Source: Bacteroides rodentium JCM 16496 (GTDB lineage: Bacteria > Bacteroidota > Bacteroidia > Bacteroidales > Bacteroidaceae). From it: a DNA stretch of 64,000 nt. The notes under the pieces were generated by a model that was not told the DNA's origin, did no database searches, and saw only the letters and a program-made list of their open reading frames with translations. Positions 1-9,326 of this stretch are shown here, one piece after another. The position numbers and the translations under genes are program-made. Numbering within the stretch: position 1 is the first letter of the stretch; the number at the start of each line of letters is the position of its first letter. The DNA is taken from positions 124,001 to 188,000 of the forward strand of contig NZ_BAKJ01000004.1 in assembly GCF_000614125.1 (NCBI RefSeq), read 5' to 3'.

Positions 1-35
1 CATCCGCAATTTTTTAAACTTAAAGGTAAGAAGAT

Positions 36-760
36 ATGAAAACAAAAAGCGTAAAATGGGTAATAATGGCAATGGCGCTGTTATCAATGGCAATGCCTTT
101 CACGGCAAAGGCCCAGGATAAAGTGGAAGCATCGATAGGTGTCGACCTCGTAAGCGGTTACGTGTGGCGCGGCCAGGATTTGGGAGGGGTAAGCTCCAGC
201 CGAGCGCATCCATCGCCTACAAAGGTTTCTCTCTGGGAGCCTGGGGCTCCGTAGGCATCGAAAGTTCGGACACGAAAGAGTTCGACCTCATACTGGGATA
301 TTCGACCGGAGGTTTCAGTATATCGGTGACGGACTACTGGTACAACGTGACCGGAGATGGGGTGACAGCCAAATACTTCCAGTACGGTGCACACAATGCT
401 GCCAACTCACATCTGTTCGAAGCACAAATCGGCTATGATTTCGGCCCCGTAGCCGTAAACTGGTACACCAACTTTGCAGGCGACGACGGTGTCGGCAAAG
501 ACGGTGACCGTGCTTATTCATCCTACATCTCCGTGGCAGCCCCCTTCACACTGGGCGGTCTGGACTGGACGGCTGAAATAGGCGCCACTCCCTGGGCCAC
601 GGACTTCTACGAGGCCAACGGATTTGCCGTATGCGACGTCAGCCTGGGTGTATCGAAAGACATCAAAATCACCGATTCCTTTTCCCTCCCGCTGTTTGCC
701 AAGGCAACTTGGAACCCGAGGTCGGAAGGTGCCTATTTCGTGGTCGGACTAAGCTTCTAA
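36..760 (+). CDS. TorF-like outer-membrane beta-barrel protein (frame break)
   Basis: Predicted outer-membrane barrel of about 241 residues. A signal peptide ends in AKAQ (residues 1-27), followed by GVDLVSGYVWRGQDLGG, an opening typical of TorF/Gcw_chp-type putative porins, then alternating amphipathic strands and a C-terminal Phe (VVGLSF). The frame breaks near base 194: restoring one C (agcctcc for agctcc) joins the two halves as GGVSLQPSASIAYKGFSLG. It lies just upstream of PII, Amt and glutamine synthetase, so a role in uptake of a nitrogen compound is possible, but that rests on context only. The TorF assignment is by overall pattern and is moderately sure. Confidence 0.72.
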
Positions 761-864
761 AAGCAAAGCACTATGATTTACACACGCCGAAAGATAAACC
801 GCACTGCACACACCGAAAGGCAAACAGTAAATTGTAAATCGTCAAATAGTAAATAATTCAAGGT

Positions 865-1221
865 ATGAAAAAGATTGAAGCAATTATCCGCAAGACCAAA
901 TTCGAGGAAGTAAAGGAAGCATTGCTCGAAGCGGACATCGAATGGTTCTCCTACTACGAGGTAAGAGGCATCGGCAAGTCCAGACAGGCACGCATCTACC
1001 GTGGTGTGATGTACGACACCAGCTCCATCGAACGCATCCTTATCTCCATCGTGGTGCGCGACAAGAATGCGGAAAAGACCGTACAAGCCATCATCAAATC
1101 GGCACAAACCGGCGAAATAGGCGACGGACGCATCTTCGTCATCCCCATTGAAGACGCCATCCGCATCCGCACCGCCGAGAGAGGCGACATCGCCCTCTAC
1201 AATGCCGAACAAGAAAGATGA
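865..1221 (+). CDS. P-II family nitrogen regulator
   Basis: PII signal transduction protein, 118 residues, the usual family length. It starts MKKIEAII and has a T-loop with Tyr45 (IYRG) and Tyr50 (MYDT), then the conserved B-loop QTGEIGDGRIF (81-91) and the RIRTAERGD C-loop. The family forms trimers that sense 2-oxoglutarate and ATP/ADP and plug the Amt channel through the T-loop. Pairing with the amt gene 180 bp downstream is the classic glnK-amtB arrangement. An AT-rich TAGTAAAT leader repeat ends 6 bases before the start codon. The family is certain; whether it is modified at a T-loop tyrosine is unknown. Confidence 0.95.
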   Translation: MKKIEAIIRKTKFEEVKEALLEADIEWFSYYEVRGIGKSRQARIYRGVMYDTSSIERILISIVVRDKNAEKTVQAIIKSAQTGEIGDGRIFVIPIEDAIRIRTAERGDIALYNAEQER

Positions 1222-1263
1222 CGGGCAGCCACAAACCACACAACTAAGAAAATACAATACAAC

Positions 1264-1388
1264 TATAGTCGAACAGAATTGGTTTGCGAAAAAATACGGA
1301 GTAACTTGCTTCTCCTCCTCCGGGGAGGGGAATTAAGATACTCGCTCTATTCGCTTTTCTTTTCGCAAATCAGTTCTGTTCTACTATA
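1264..1388. repeat. R1 hairpin element, copy A
   Basis: Copy of a family with inverted ends: TATAGT-N2-AACAGAA...TTTGCGAA on the left and TTCGCAAA...TTCTGTT-N2-ACTATA on the right, around a GC-rich core (CTCCTCCGGGGAGG). Other copies are at 10951, 13939, 33459, 39119 and 62939. No coding capacity. It fills the PII-amt spacer. Confidence 0.85.
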
Positions 1389-1404
1389 AAAGCCAAAAGA
1401 AATT

Positions 1405-2795
1405 ATGGACAAACATAGTAAATGCAGTCTCTACAGACTGCGTATGGCTCTTGCCATATCCATAGCATTCTGCTTCACTACAGATATATTTGCACAAGCC
1501 ACCTCAATCACAGACAGTACAGCCATTGCCACTCCCGATACGGCAGGTGAACTGGCCAACGGACTGAACACCGTATGGATGCTGCTTGCCGCCATGCTGG
1601 TATTCTTCATGCAGCCGGGTTTCGCACTGGTCGAGGCAGGCTTTACAAGAGTAAAAAATACGGCCAATATCCTGATGAAGAACTTCGTCGACTTCATGTT
1701 CGGCAGTCTGCTCTACTGGTTCATCGGTTTCGGACTGATGTTCGGTGCAGGCGGATTCATAGGAATGCCCCATTTCTTCGACCTCTCGTTCTACGACGGC
1801 GGCGGGCTTCCCACGGAAGGTTTCCTGGTATTCCAGACTGTATTCTGCGCAACGGCTGCCACCATCGTGTCCGGCGCCATGGCAGAACGCACCAAATTCT
1901 CCATGTACCTGGTTTACACCATCTTCATCAGTGTGCTGATTTATCCCGTTTCCGGTCACTGGACCTGGGGCGGCGGCTGGCTGATGAACGGCGAGGCAGG
2001 CTCCTTCATGATGGACACATTCGGAACCACTTTCCACGACTTCGCCGGTTCCACCATCGTCCATTCCGTAGGCGGCTGGATTGCCTGGTAGGCGCGGCCA
2101 TCCTCGGCCCGCGCATCGGGAAATATGGCAAAGACGGCAAGTCAAGAGCCATTCCGGGACACAACCTCACGATTGCGGCGCTGGGAGTATTCATCCTTTG
2201 GTTCGGATGGTTCGGATTCAACCCCGGCTCACAGTTGGCAGCAGCCACTACGGACGATGCAAAGGCCATCTCGCATGTGTTCCTCACCACCAATCTGGCA
2301 GCCTGCGCAGGCGGTTTCTTTGCACTGGCAGTAAGCTGGATGAAGTATGGCAAGCCTTCCTTGTCTCTGACGCTGAATGGTATTCTGGCCGGACTGGTAG
2401 GCATCACAGCCGGTTGCGACATGGTGTCCCCGTTCGGGGCGGCAATCATCGGCACCGTCTGCGGCATCCTGATGATTTATTCGGTGGAATTCATCGACCG
2501 GACATTGAAAATTGACGACCCCGTAGGGGCCAGTTCCGTACACGGTGTCTGCGGCTTCACGGGAACCATCCTTACCGGGCTGTTTTCCACCAGCGAGGGA
2601 CTGTTTTACGGTGCAGGCTGGAGCTTTCTCGGAGCGCAGGTGTTCGGTGCACTCGCAGTAGGCGCATGGGCAGCAGGCATGGGATTCATCATCTTCAAAG
2701 GACTCGACAAAATCCACGGTCTCCGCGTTTCCAAACGTGTGGAGGAAGAAGGGCTTGACATCTACGAGCATGGAGAGTCTGCCTACGGTGCATAA
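1405..2795 (+). CDS. amt: Ammonium transporter Amt (frame break)
   Basis: Ammonium channel of the Amt/MEP/Rh family, inner membrane, about 464 residues. A cleavable N-terminal signal (to about residue 30, DIFAQA) precedes a mature N-terminus carrying NTVWMLLAAMLVFFMQPGFA, and about eleven hydrophobic helices follow. The pore twin histidines are at about 220 (GSTIVH) and 380 (SVHGVCG). The frame breaks near base 2085: restoring one C (attgccctg for attgcctg) gives GGWIALVGAAILGPRIGKYG, the expected Amt sequence. It lies between PII and glutamine synthetase III, so it supplies ammonium for GlnN under PII control. The family is certain. Confidence 0.93.
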
Positions 2796-2839
2796 GTATT
2801 TTATGTTTTATTAAACCAACAATTATAACTCAAGGTATT

Positions 2840-5029
2840 ATGTCAAAATTGAGATTCAGAGTAGTAGAGACGGCGTTCAAGAAGAAACCCGTTGCAGTGG
2901 CAGTCCCGGCGGAACGTCCGTCAGAGTATTTTGCCAAGTATGTATTCAACAAGGAGAAGATGTTCCGCTACCTGCCAAGCAAGGTGTATGCCAAACTGAC
3001 GGATGTGATTGACAACGGAGCTCCGCTGGACCGCAGCATAGCCGACGAGGTTGCCGCAGGTATGAAGAAATGGGCGGTGGAAATGGGGGCGACCCACTAT
3101 ACGCACTGGTTTCATCCGCTGACCGAAGGTACTGCCGAAAAGCACGATGCTTTTGTGGAACACGACGGCAAAGGCGGCGTGATGGAGGAATTCACCGGCA
3201 AGTTGCTTGTACAGCAGGAACCGGATGCATCCAGTTTCCCGAACGGCGGCATACGCAATACATTCGAAGCCCGCGGCTACTCGGCATGGGACCCCTCCTC
3301 CCCGGCATTCATCGTGGACGACACCCTTTGCATCCCGACTATTTTCATTGCCTATACCGGCGAATCGCTGGACTACAAGGCACCGTTGCTGAAAGCCCTG
3401 CGTGCCGTAGACAAGGCCGCCGTCGATGTATGCCGCTATTTCAATCCGGAAGTAAAGAAAGTGGTTGCCTACCTGGGCTGGGAGCAGGAATATTTTCTGG
3501 TTGACGAAGGATTGTACGCCGCCCGCCCCGACCTGCTGATGACCGGACGCACGCTGATGGGCCATGACAGCGCCAAAAACCAGCAGCTGGAAGACCACTA
3601 CTTCGGGGCCATCCCCAGCCGTGTGGCCGCTTTCATGAAGGAGCTGGAAATCGAAGCGCTGAAACTCGGCATCCCCGTCAAGACCCGTCACAACGAAGTG
3701 GCTCCCAACCAGTTCGAGCTGGCTCCCGTCTTCGAGGAATGCAACCTGGCGGTAGACCACAACATGCTCATCATGGCCTTGATGCGTAAAGTGGCACGCA
3801 ACCACGGCTTCCGCGTATTGCTGCACGAAAAGCCCTTCAAGGGCGTCAACGGCAGTGGCAAGCACAACAACTGGTCGCTGGGCACGGATACCGGCATCCT
3901 GCTCCACGCACCCGGCAAACTGCCCGAAGAGAACCTGCGTTTCATCACCTTCGTAGTGAATACGCTGATGGCCGTATACCGCCACAACGGATTGCTGAAA
4001 GCCTCCATCTCCAGTGCGACGAACGCCCACCGGCTGGGTGCCAACGAAGCGCCTCCCGCCATCATCTCTTCCTTCCTGGGCAAGCAGTTGAGCCAGGTGC
4101 TGGAGCACATTGAGGAGAGCACCAAGGACGACCTCGTCAGCCTCAGCGGCAAGCAAGGCATGAAGCTGGACATCCCGCAGATTCCGGAACTGATGATAGA
4201 CAATACCGACCGCAACCGCACCAGCCCGTTCGCCTTTACCGGCAACCGCTTCGAATTCCGCGCCGTGGGTTCCGAAGCCAACTGCGCCAGTGCCATGATT
4301 GCGCTGAACTCCGCCCTTGCCGAGCAGTTGACGGAATTCAAGAAAGATGTGGACGAACTGATTGAAAAGGGCGAGCCGAAAATCTCCGCCATCCTTGAAG
4401 TCATCCGCCGGTACATCAAAATCTGCAAGCCCATCCACTTTGACGGCAACGGTTACAGCGACGAATGGAAAGCCGAAGCAGCCCGCCGCGGTCTGGACTG
4501 CGAGACAAGTGTCCCCGTCATCTTCGACAACTACCTGAAACCGGAAAGCATCCGGATGTTCGAGTCCATCGGCGTCATGACGAAGAAGGAACTCGAGGCA
4601 CGCAACGAAGTGAAATGGGAAATGTATACCAAGAAAATCCAAATCGAAGCCCGTGTGCTCGGAGATTTGGCCATGAACCACATCATCCCCGTAGCCACCC
4701 AATATCAGACCGATTTGGTGGACAACGTCTACAAGATGAAAGACCTGTTCCCCGCAGAGAAGGCTGCAAAACTGTCTGCCAAGAACCTGGAACTCATTGA
4801 AGAGATTGCCGACCGCACCGCCTTCATCAAGGAGCATGTGGATGCCATGATAGAGGCGCGCAAAGTGGCCAACAAAATTGAAAGTGAACGTGAAAAAGCC
4901 ATCGCCTACCACGACAACATCGTACCGATGATGGAGGAAATCCGTTACCACATCGACAAGCTGGAACTCATCGTCGACAATCAGATGTGGACGTTGCCCA
5001 AATATCGCGAGTTACTGTTTATAAGATAA
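2840..5029 (+). CDS. glnN: Glutamine synthetase type III
   Basis: Type III glutamine synthetase, 729 residues, the normal GSIII length (types I and II are much shorter). Makes glutamine from glutamate, ammonia and ATP in the cytoplasm. It starts MSKLRFRVVETAF and has the GSIII signatures KTRHNEVAPNQFELAP and HEKPFKGVNGSGKHNNWSLG (substrate and ATP site) and NRTSPFAFTGNRFEFR. The frame is intact. It lies 44 bp downstream of amt and is probably co-transcribed with PII and amt as an ammonium capture and assimilation unit. Confidence 0.97.
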   Translation: MSKLRFRVVETAFKKKPVAVAVPAERPSEYFAKYVFNKEKMFRYLPSKVYAKLTDVIDNGAPLDRSIADEVAAGMKKWAVEMGATHYTHWFHPLTEGTAEKHDAFVEHDGKGGVMEEFTGKLLVQQEPDASSFPNGGIRNTFEARGYSAWDPSSPAFIVDDTLCIPTIFIAYTGESLDYKAPLLKALRAVDKAAVDVCRYFNPEVKKVVAYLGWEQEYFLVDEGLYAARPDLLMTGRTLMGHDSAKNQQLEDHYFGAIPSRVAAFMKELEIEALKLGIPVKTRHNEVAPNQFELAPVFEECNLAVDHNMLIMALMRKVARNHGFRVLLHEKPFKGVNGSGKHNNWSLGTDTGILLHAPGKLPEENLRFITFVVNTLMAVYRHNGLLKASISSATNAHRLGANEAPPAIISSFLGKQLSQVLEHIEESTKDDLVSLSGKQGMKLDIPQIPELMIDNTDRNRTSPFAFTGNRFEFRAVGSEANCASAMIALNSALAEQLTEFKKDVDELIEKGEPKISAILEVIRRYIKICKPIHFDGNGYSDEWKAEAARRGLDCETSVPVIFDNYLKPESIRMFESIGVMTKKELEARNEVKWEMYTKKIQIEARVLGDLAMNHIIPVATQYQTDLVDNVYKMKDLFPAEKAAKLSAKNLELIEEIADRTAFIKEHVDAMIEARKVANKIESEREKAIAYHDNIVPMMEEIRYHIDKLELIVDNQMWTLPKYRELLFIR

Positions 5030-5117
5030 GGAAAATTTCTTTTGTTGGTTGTTTTAAGTTTGCAGGGGGAGAGGTGCCGCGAGGCAGTTCTCTCTCTTCT
5101 TTTCATTCATGCCAACA

Positions 5118-5149
5118 GTTGGCGATAAGCGGGAAATAACCTATCTTTG
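5118..5149 (+). promoter_or_regulatory. Promoter of the S37 peptidase gene
   Basis: A -7 box TATCTTTG at 5142-5149 matches TAnnTTTG. GTTG at 5118-5121 is a weak match to the -33 TTTG, with 20 bp spacing. It lies 28 bp before the start codon. Confidence 0.6.
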
Positions 5150-5176
5150 TCCGTCAGATAAAACAACCCTATCATC

Positions 5177-6474
5177 ATGAAGAATTTACGTAACTGCTAT
5201 GCAGCGTTCCTGCTGTTTGCCTTGCTGTTTGTTTCGGCTGTCGCCCCGGCACAAACCGATTTGCAGCAAAAACTGGGGCAGATTTCCGCCATTACGGAAA
5301 CCCGTCCTTTGGAATCCACCCGGTTCTCCGAGAAGTATGTAACCTATTTCACCCAGCCGTTGGACCACCGTCATCCCGAAAAGGGCAGTTTCCGCCAGCG
5401 TGTGATTGTCTCCCACGTCGCTTCGACCGTCCCACGGTGATTGTAACCGAAGGCTATGGAGCCGCCTATGCCCTCAATCCCAAGTATCGCGAGGAACTTT
5501 CCGAATTGCTCGATGCCAACATGATTTTTGTGGAATACCGTTATTTCCTGGAATCTACGCCCGAACCTAAAGACTGGCAATACCTCACCGCCGAGAATTC
5601 CGCCGACGACCTGCACGCCGTCCGCAACGCCTTTAAAAGCATCTATCCCGGCAAATGGATTGCGACCGGCATCAGCAAGGGCGGGCAGACTACCCTGCTC
5701 TACCGCACTTTCTATCCGGACGACGTGGATATTTCCGTGCCATACGTAGCTCCGCTCTGCTACGGGGTGGAAGACGGACGCCACGAGCCTTTCCTCAGGA
5801 AAGTGTCTACTCCGAAGGACCGTAAACGGATTGAAGACTTCCAGTTGGAAGTGTTGAAACGGAAAGCCGCACTGCTCCCCCGCTTTGAGAAATATTGTGA
5901 TGAAAAAGGGCTCAAGTTCCGTGCGCCCGTTGAAGAGATATACGACTATTGCGTGCTGGAGTATTCTTTTGCCCTTTGGCAGTGGGGAACTCCCGTCAGC
6001 AGCATTCCCGCAACCACGGCCCCGGACGATGAGATATTTGCCCACCTGCTCGACATCAGTAATCCCGACTACTTCATTGCCGACAGTCCCACAGCCTCGT
6101 TCTTTGTGCAGGCCGCCCGCGAACTGGGCTATTACGGCTACGATACGAAGCCTTTCAAGAAATATCTTTCCATCCAATCGAGCAAGGATTACCTGCACCG
6201 CCTCATGCTTCCCGAAGAGCTGAAAGACATGCCCTTCGACAAGACCCTAAGCAAGAAAATCACGAAATTCCTGAAAGAGAATGACCCGAAAATGATATTC
6301 ATCTACGGCGAAAACGACCCGTGGACAGCTGCCGGAGTGACCTGGCTGAAAGGAAAGAAAAACATCCATGTATTCGTAGAGCCCGGGGGAAGCCATCGGG
6401 CACGCATCGGTACACTGCCCGAAGCGGAAAAGCAAGAAGCCATTTCACTGATAAACAAGTGGCTGCAAGAATAA
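5177..6474 (+). CDS. S37 family aminopeptidase, secreted (frame break)
   Basis: Serine tripeptidyl/prolyl aminopeptidase of the S37 (PS-10) family, about 432 residues after frame repair. The signal peptide ends APAQTD (to about residue 26), so export is expected. The catalytic triad can be read as Ser166 in GISKGGQT, Asp380 in IYGENDPW and His406 in PGGSHRARI. The frame breaks near base 5420: adding one G (gtcggcttc for gtcgcttc) restores SHVGFDRPTVIVTEGYG. The gene stands alone with its own promoter and a strong downstream hairpin. The family removes N-terminal tripeptides; the substrate here is not known. Confidence 0.88.
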
Positions 6475-6498
6475 AAAAACAGATGGTCCGCTTGATTG

Positions 6499-6587
6499 AA
6501 ACAGACCATCTATTCAATGCAAACAGACCATGCGTTTAGGGCAAACAGACCATCTGTTTACAACCAACGCATGGTCTGTTTTTTATT
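6499..6587. terminator. Triple AAACAGACCAT repeat with terminator hairpin
   Basis: Three direct copies of AAACAGACCAT (about 6499, 6521, 6543) are followed by an inverted copy. Bases 6521-6536 pair perfectly with 6566-6581 (16 bp), followed by a T run. It lies between the convergent peptidase and DUF308 genes and probably terminates the peptidase transcript. The alternative partner copies are unusual. Confidence 0.7.
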
Positions 6588-7166
6588 CTACGATTTCAGC
6601 ATCTTCAATGTTATTGATTTCCCTTGAAGAGGAGTCCGTTGTACCCGGTGTTTTGGGACGGCGACGCGTAAACTTGAACCAGTTCAGCAGTTCCGAAGCC
6701 GCATAGACCAGACTGCTGATACCGATAATAATAAATGCCGTGGAGCGTACTCCCGTAGGATTGAACAGCGCAACCAAACCGGCAATCAGAATCAATACAG
6801 GCACCGCGTAAAAGCCATACGGCACCGGCATCCAGCGACGGGCAGCGGAAAGCGAGGCAATCTGTTGCACTCCTCCCATCACCAGGATAAATCCCAATAC
6901 AAATGTCAGCAAATCGGCAAAGAAGCCGGGCATGATAATCAGCCACAAGCCAAACAGCAGCTGCCCACCCCCTCGATAGGGAAGCGGCGGCGCATCTCCG
7001 TGCTCTGTGCAAAGTAGCCTATGATGCTGATGAGCGAAGGCACCAGGAAGATGACACCTATCGTAATGACAAGATAATCACCGGCCTGGTCGGGAAACAT
7101 CACCAGCACCAAACCTATAACCAGCGCACATATTGCACGCAAAAATGAGTAACTTAATCCTTTCAT
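6583..7166 (-). CDS. DUF308/HdeD-like membrane protein (frame break)
   Basis: Small polytopic inner-membrane protein of about 195 residues with roughly six hydrophobic segments (for example FLRAICALVIGLVLVMFP and LLTFVLGFILVMGG) in the DUF308 pattern. It ends in an acidic tail (NNIEDAEIVE). Near base 6960 one base is missing from the coding strand (agcctg read as agctg); restoring it joins FPIEGVGSLLFGLWLIIMPG. DUF308 proteins include the acid-stress protein HdeD, but function here is unknown. It is transcribed towards the peptidase gene. Confidence 0.75.
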
Positions 7167-7231
7167 GAGTTTATGTTTTTTTGCGAAGATACATCTTTAT
7201 CCGAATAACTCCGCACGAAAATCCCGAAAAA

Positions 7232-7339
7232 TCAGTTTACATTCAGCCAGGCATTCATATCTTCGGCCACAAAAAGCCAGTATAATAACAATAGCACAGC
7301 AATAACCACGCCTATGGCAACTAAATGTTTTCTATTCAT
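7232..7339 (-). CDS. Small single-span membrane protein, 35 residues
   Basis: Short ORF starting MNRKHLVAIGVVIAV, one hydrophobic span (residues 6-25, rich in V, I and L, ending in YWLFV), then a polar tail EDMNAWLNVN. The start is preceded by a purine-rich AAGAAAGGAAC. A positive N-terminus and one helix suggest an inner-membrane peptide with its N-terminus inside. I recognise no family. It sits between the DUF308 gene, on the same strand, and the divergent trp promoter. Confidence 0.6.
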   Translation of the reverse strand: MNRKHLVAIGVVIAVLLLLYWLFVAEDMNAWLNVN

Positions 7340-7443
7340 AGTTTGTTCCTTTCTTTTTTTTGAATGAATATTCGTTTTTACTACACCTATAAAAACAAGA
7401 TTTCAAGAAAAATGTTTTAATCCGGAAAAAAAGTCATATTTAT

Positions 7444-7474
7444 TTTGGCAGTTAAAACAAAGTGCTTATATTTG
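7444..7474 (+). promoter_or_regulatory. trp operon promoter
   Basis: TTTG at 7444-7447 and TATATTTG at 7467-7474, separated by 19 bp, match the Bacteroidetes -33/-7 consensus exactly. Transcription should start near 7480, about 100 nt before the leader peptide. Confidence 0.8.
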
Positions 7475-7581
7475 TCGCGAAAACGAAGACAGGCTGCACC
7501 TCAGCATAAAAAATGAACAAGTTCATTTTATTATACATTCGGTTTGCACTGTCTTTGCTCCCAATAAAACAAAAAAAGTCA

Positions 7582-7644
7582 ATGAAAACAATGTTAGTAA
7601 ATACATATTGGTGGTGGCACCCGTTACAACTCCGACAGTCGTAA
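7582..7644 (+). CDS. trpL: trp operon leader peptide
   Basis: A 20-codon ORF, MKTMLVNTYWWWHPLQLRQS, with three consecutive TGG codons at 7609-7617, followed 50 nt later by an intrinsic terminator and then trpB. Three adjacent Trp codons in a short leader ahead of trp genes is the signature of ribosome-mediated attenuation. Stalling at the Trp codons would leave CGACAG (7633-7638) free to pair with CTGTCG (7699-7704) in the 5' arm of the terminator and prevent its formation. A ribosome reaching the stop at 7642 would cover that segment and allow termination. The peptide is seen directly; the mechanism is inferred. Confidence 0.82.
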   Translation: MKTMLVNTYWWWHPLQLRQS

Positions 7645-7694
7645 GGGAGCAGCGCTCGTATGTATATGTGTAATATATGGTAAAAAATAAAAAG

Positions 7695-7726
7695 AGCCCT
7701 GTCGCACCAAGCGACGGGGCTTTTTT
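7695..7726 (+). terminator. trp attenuator terminator
   Basis: A 10-bp stem (AGCCCTGTCG with CGACGGGGCT, one G-U pair), 7-base loop CACCAAG, then six T. It lies between the leader peptide and trpB. The 5' arm has an alternative partner at 7633-7638, as expected for an attenuator. Confidence 0.85.
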
Positions 7727-7756
7727 CGTTTAAGCAATAATTCGTTTTGATTTCTG

Positions 7757-7785
7757 AAATAGTAAATCGTCAAATAGTAAATAAC
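7757..7785 (+). repeat. AT-rich TAGTAAAT leader repeat before trpB
   Basis: The AAATAGTAAATCGTCAAATAG-type repeat directly before the start codon. The same motif precedes PII, trpG, trpD, trpF and trpA, and appears in the KDG and uxaA region. Confidence 0.7.
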
Positions 7786-8989
7786 ATGATGAATTTCTTA
7801 GTTGACAAAGAAGGTTATTACGGAGAGTTCGGCGGGGCATACGTTCCCGAAATCCTCCACAAATGTGTAGAAGAGTTGCAGAATACTTACCTCCGGGTGC
7901 TGCAAAGTGAGGACTTCAAGCGTGAATACGACCAGTTGCTGCGCGACTACGTGGGACGCCCTTCCCCACTCTACCTGGCACACCGCTTGTCCGAGAAGTA
8001 CGGCTGCCGGATTTACCTCAAGCGTGAAGACCTGAACCACACCGGTGCCCACAAAATCAACAACAGCATCGGGCAGGTATTGCTGGCACGCCGCATGGGC
8101 AAGCGCCGCATCATCGCCGAAACCGGAGCCGGACAGCACGGCGTTGCCACAGCCACCGTCTGCGCCCTGATGAATATGGAGTGTATCGTCTACATGGGCA
8201 AGACCGACGTGGAACGCCAGCGCATCAATGTGGAGAAGATGAAGATGCTCGGCGCTACCGTCGTCCCCGTCACCAGCGGCAATATGACGTTGAAGGACGC
8301 CACCAACGAAGCCATCCGCGACTGGTGCTGCCATCCGGCAGACACCTACTACGTGATAGGTTCCACCGTCGGCCCGCATCCCTACCCCGACATGGTGGCA
8401 CGCCTGCAGTCCGTCATCAGCGAAGAAATCAGGAAACAGCTTCTTGAGCATGAAGGACGCAGCTGCCCCGATTACCTCATCGCCTGCGTAGGTGGAGGAA
8501 GCAATGCAGCCGGCACCATCTATCACTACGTCAACGACCCGCACGTGCAAATCGTCCTCGCCGAAGCCGGCGGAAAAGGCATTGAAACGGGAATGACAGC
8601 CGCCACCATCGCCCTCGGCAAGATGGGCATCATCCACGGCTCGCGCACCTACGTCATCCAGAACGAGGACGGACAGATAGAAGAACCCTATTCCATCTCT
8701 GCCGGACTGGACTATCCGCATCGGCCCCATGCACGCCAACCTTGCCAAGCAGAAACGTGCCGTCGTCCTCGCCGTCAATGATGACGAAGCCGTCCGGGCC
8801 GCCTACGAACTGACCCGGCTCGAAGGCATCATCCCCGCCCTGGAAAGCGCCCACGCACTGGGTGCGCTGGAGAAGATGAAGTTCAAGCCGACGGACGTGG
8901 TGGTGCTGACGGTGTCGGGACGGGGGGATAAGGATATGCAGACCTACAGCCTCTCCCCCGACCCCTCCCCCGTAGGGAGGGGAGGATGA
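7786..8989 (+). CDS. trpB: Tryptophan synthase beta subunit (frame break, repeat-derived tail)
   Basis: PLP enzyme joining indole and serine to tryptophan, about 401 residues. The PLP lysine is about residue 90 in [12 protein letters not shown], and the glycine-rich phosphate site is [10 protein letters not shown]. The start is [17 protein letters not shown] at 7786 or 7789. Near base 8718 two G are missing: restoring them (ccgggcatc for ccgcatc) gives [19 protein letters not shown], standard TrpB sequence. After the normal end (DKDMQTY) the frame reads through a GC-rich palindromic repeat and gains the tail [13 protein letters not shown], which is not TrpB sequence. First structural gene of the trp operon. 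Confidence 0.93.
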
Positions 8990-8990
8990 A
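8950..8990. repeat. GC-rich palindrome in the 3' end of trpB
   Basis: CTCCCCCGACCCCTCCCCCG followed by TAGGGAGGGGAGG, a near-palindrome related to the core of the R1 elements and to the repeat at 9365-9406. It encodes the last 13 residues of TrpB. Confidence 0.75.
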
Positions 8991-9326
8991 GTTACTCCGG
9001 GAATCTGATGAGATGGAAAGTTGCCATTCAAAGAAAAAGCCGCAAAGATGACGCGAACCGAACGTTATCAAGCTCGCTTGAATAGCTGAGGTGAAGCTTA
9101 CCTGTTATAAAAACAAACCTCTAAAGAATGCAGGACAAAATTTAAACAGGCTCTAAAAGAAAGCAGATAAAAAACTTAAAATCCCGTTGGCGGAATCAAC
9201 TGCTTTCATATCCCCCTCCTTAGAGGTATGCGCAGGCTTCATTCTGTTCTGTTTTTCGGTTTTTCCACATCATTTAATTCCGACAACAGGCTTTAAAAGG
9301 AAAATTTAAAAAGACTCTTATTTAAA
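8990..9326. other. Spacer between trpB and trpE
   Basis: About 340 bp without a credible ORF, RNA or promoter match. AT-rich in its second half, ending in runs of AAATTTAAAA before trpE. I see no conserved element beyond the repeat at its left edge. Confidence 0.5.

Noticed and set aside
2921..4951. 676-codon open frame on the minus strand
   Set aside because: It is antisense to glnN and has no family features; it results from codon bias in the real gene.
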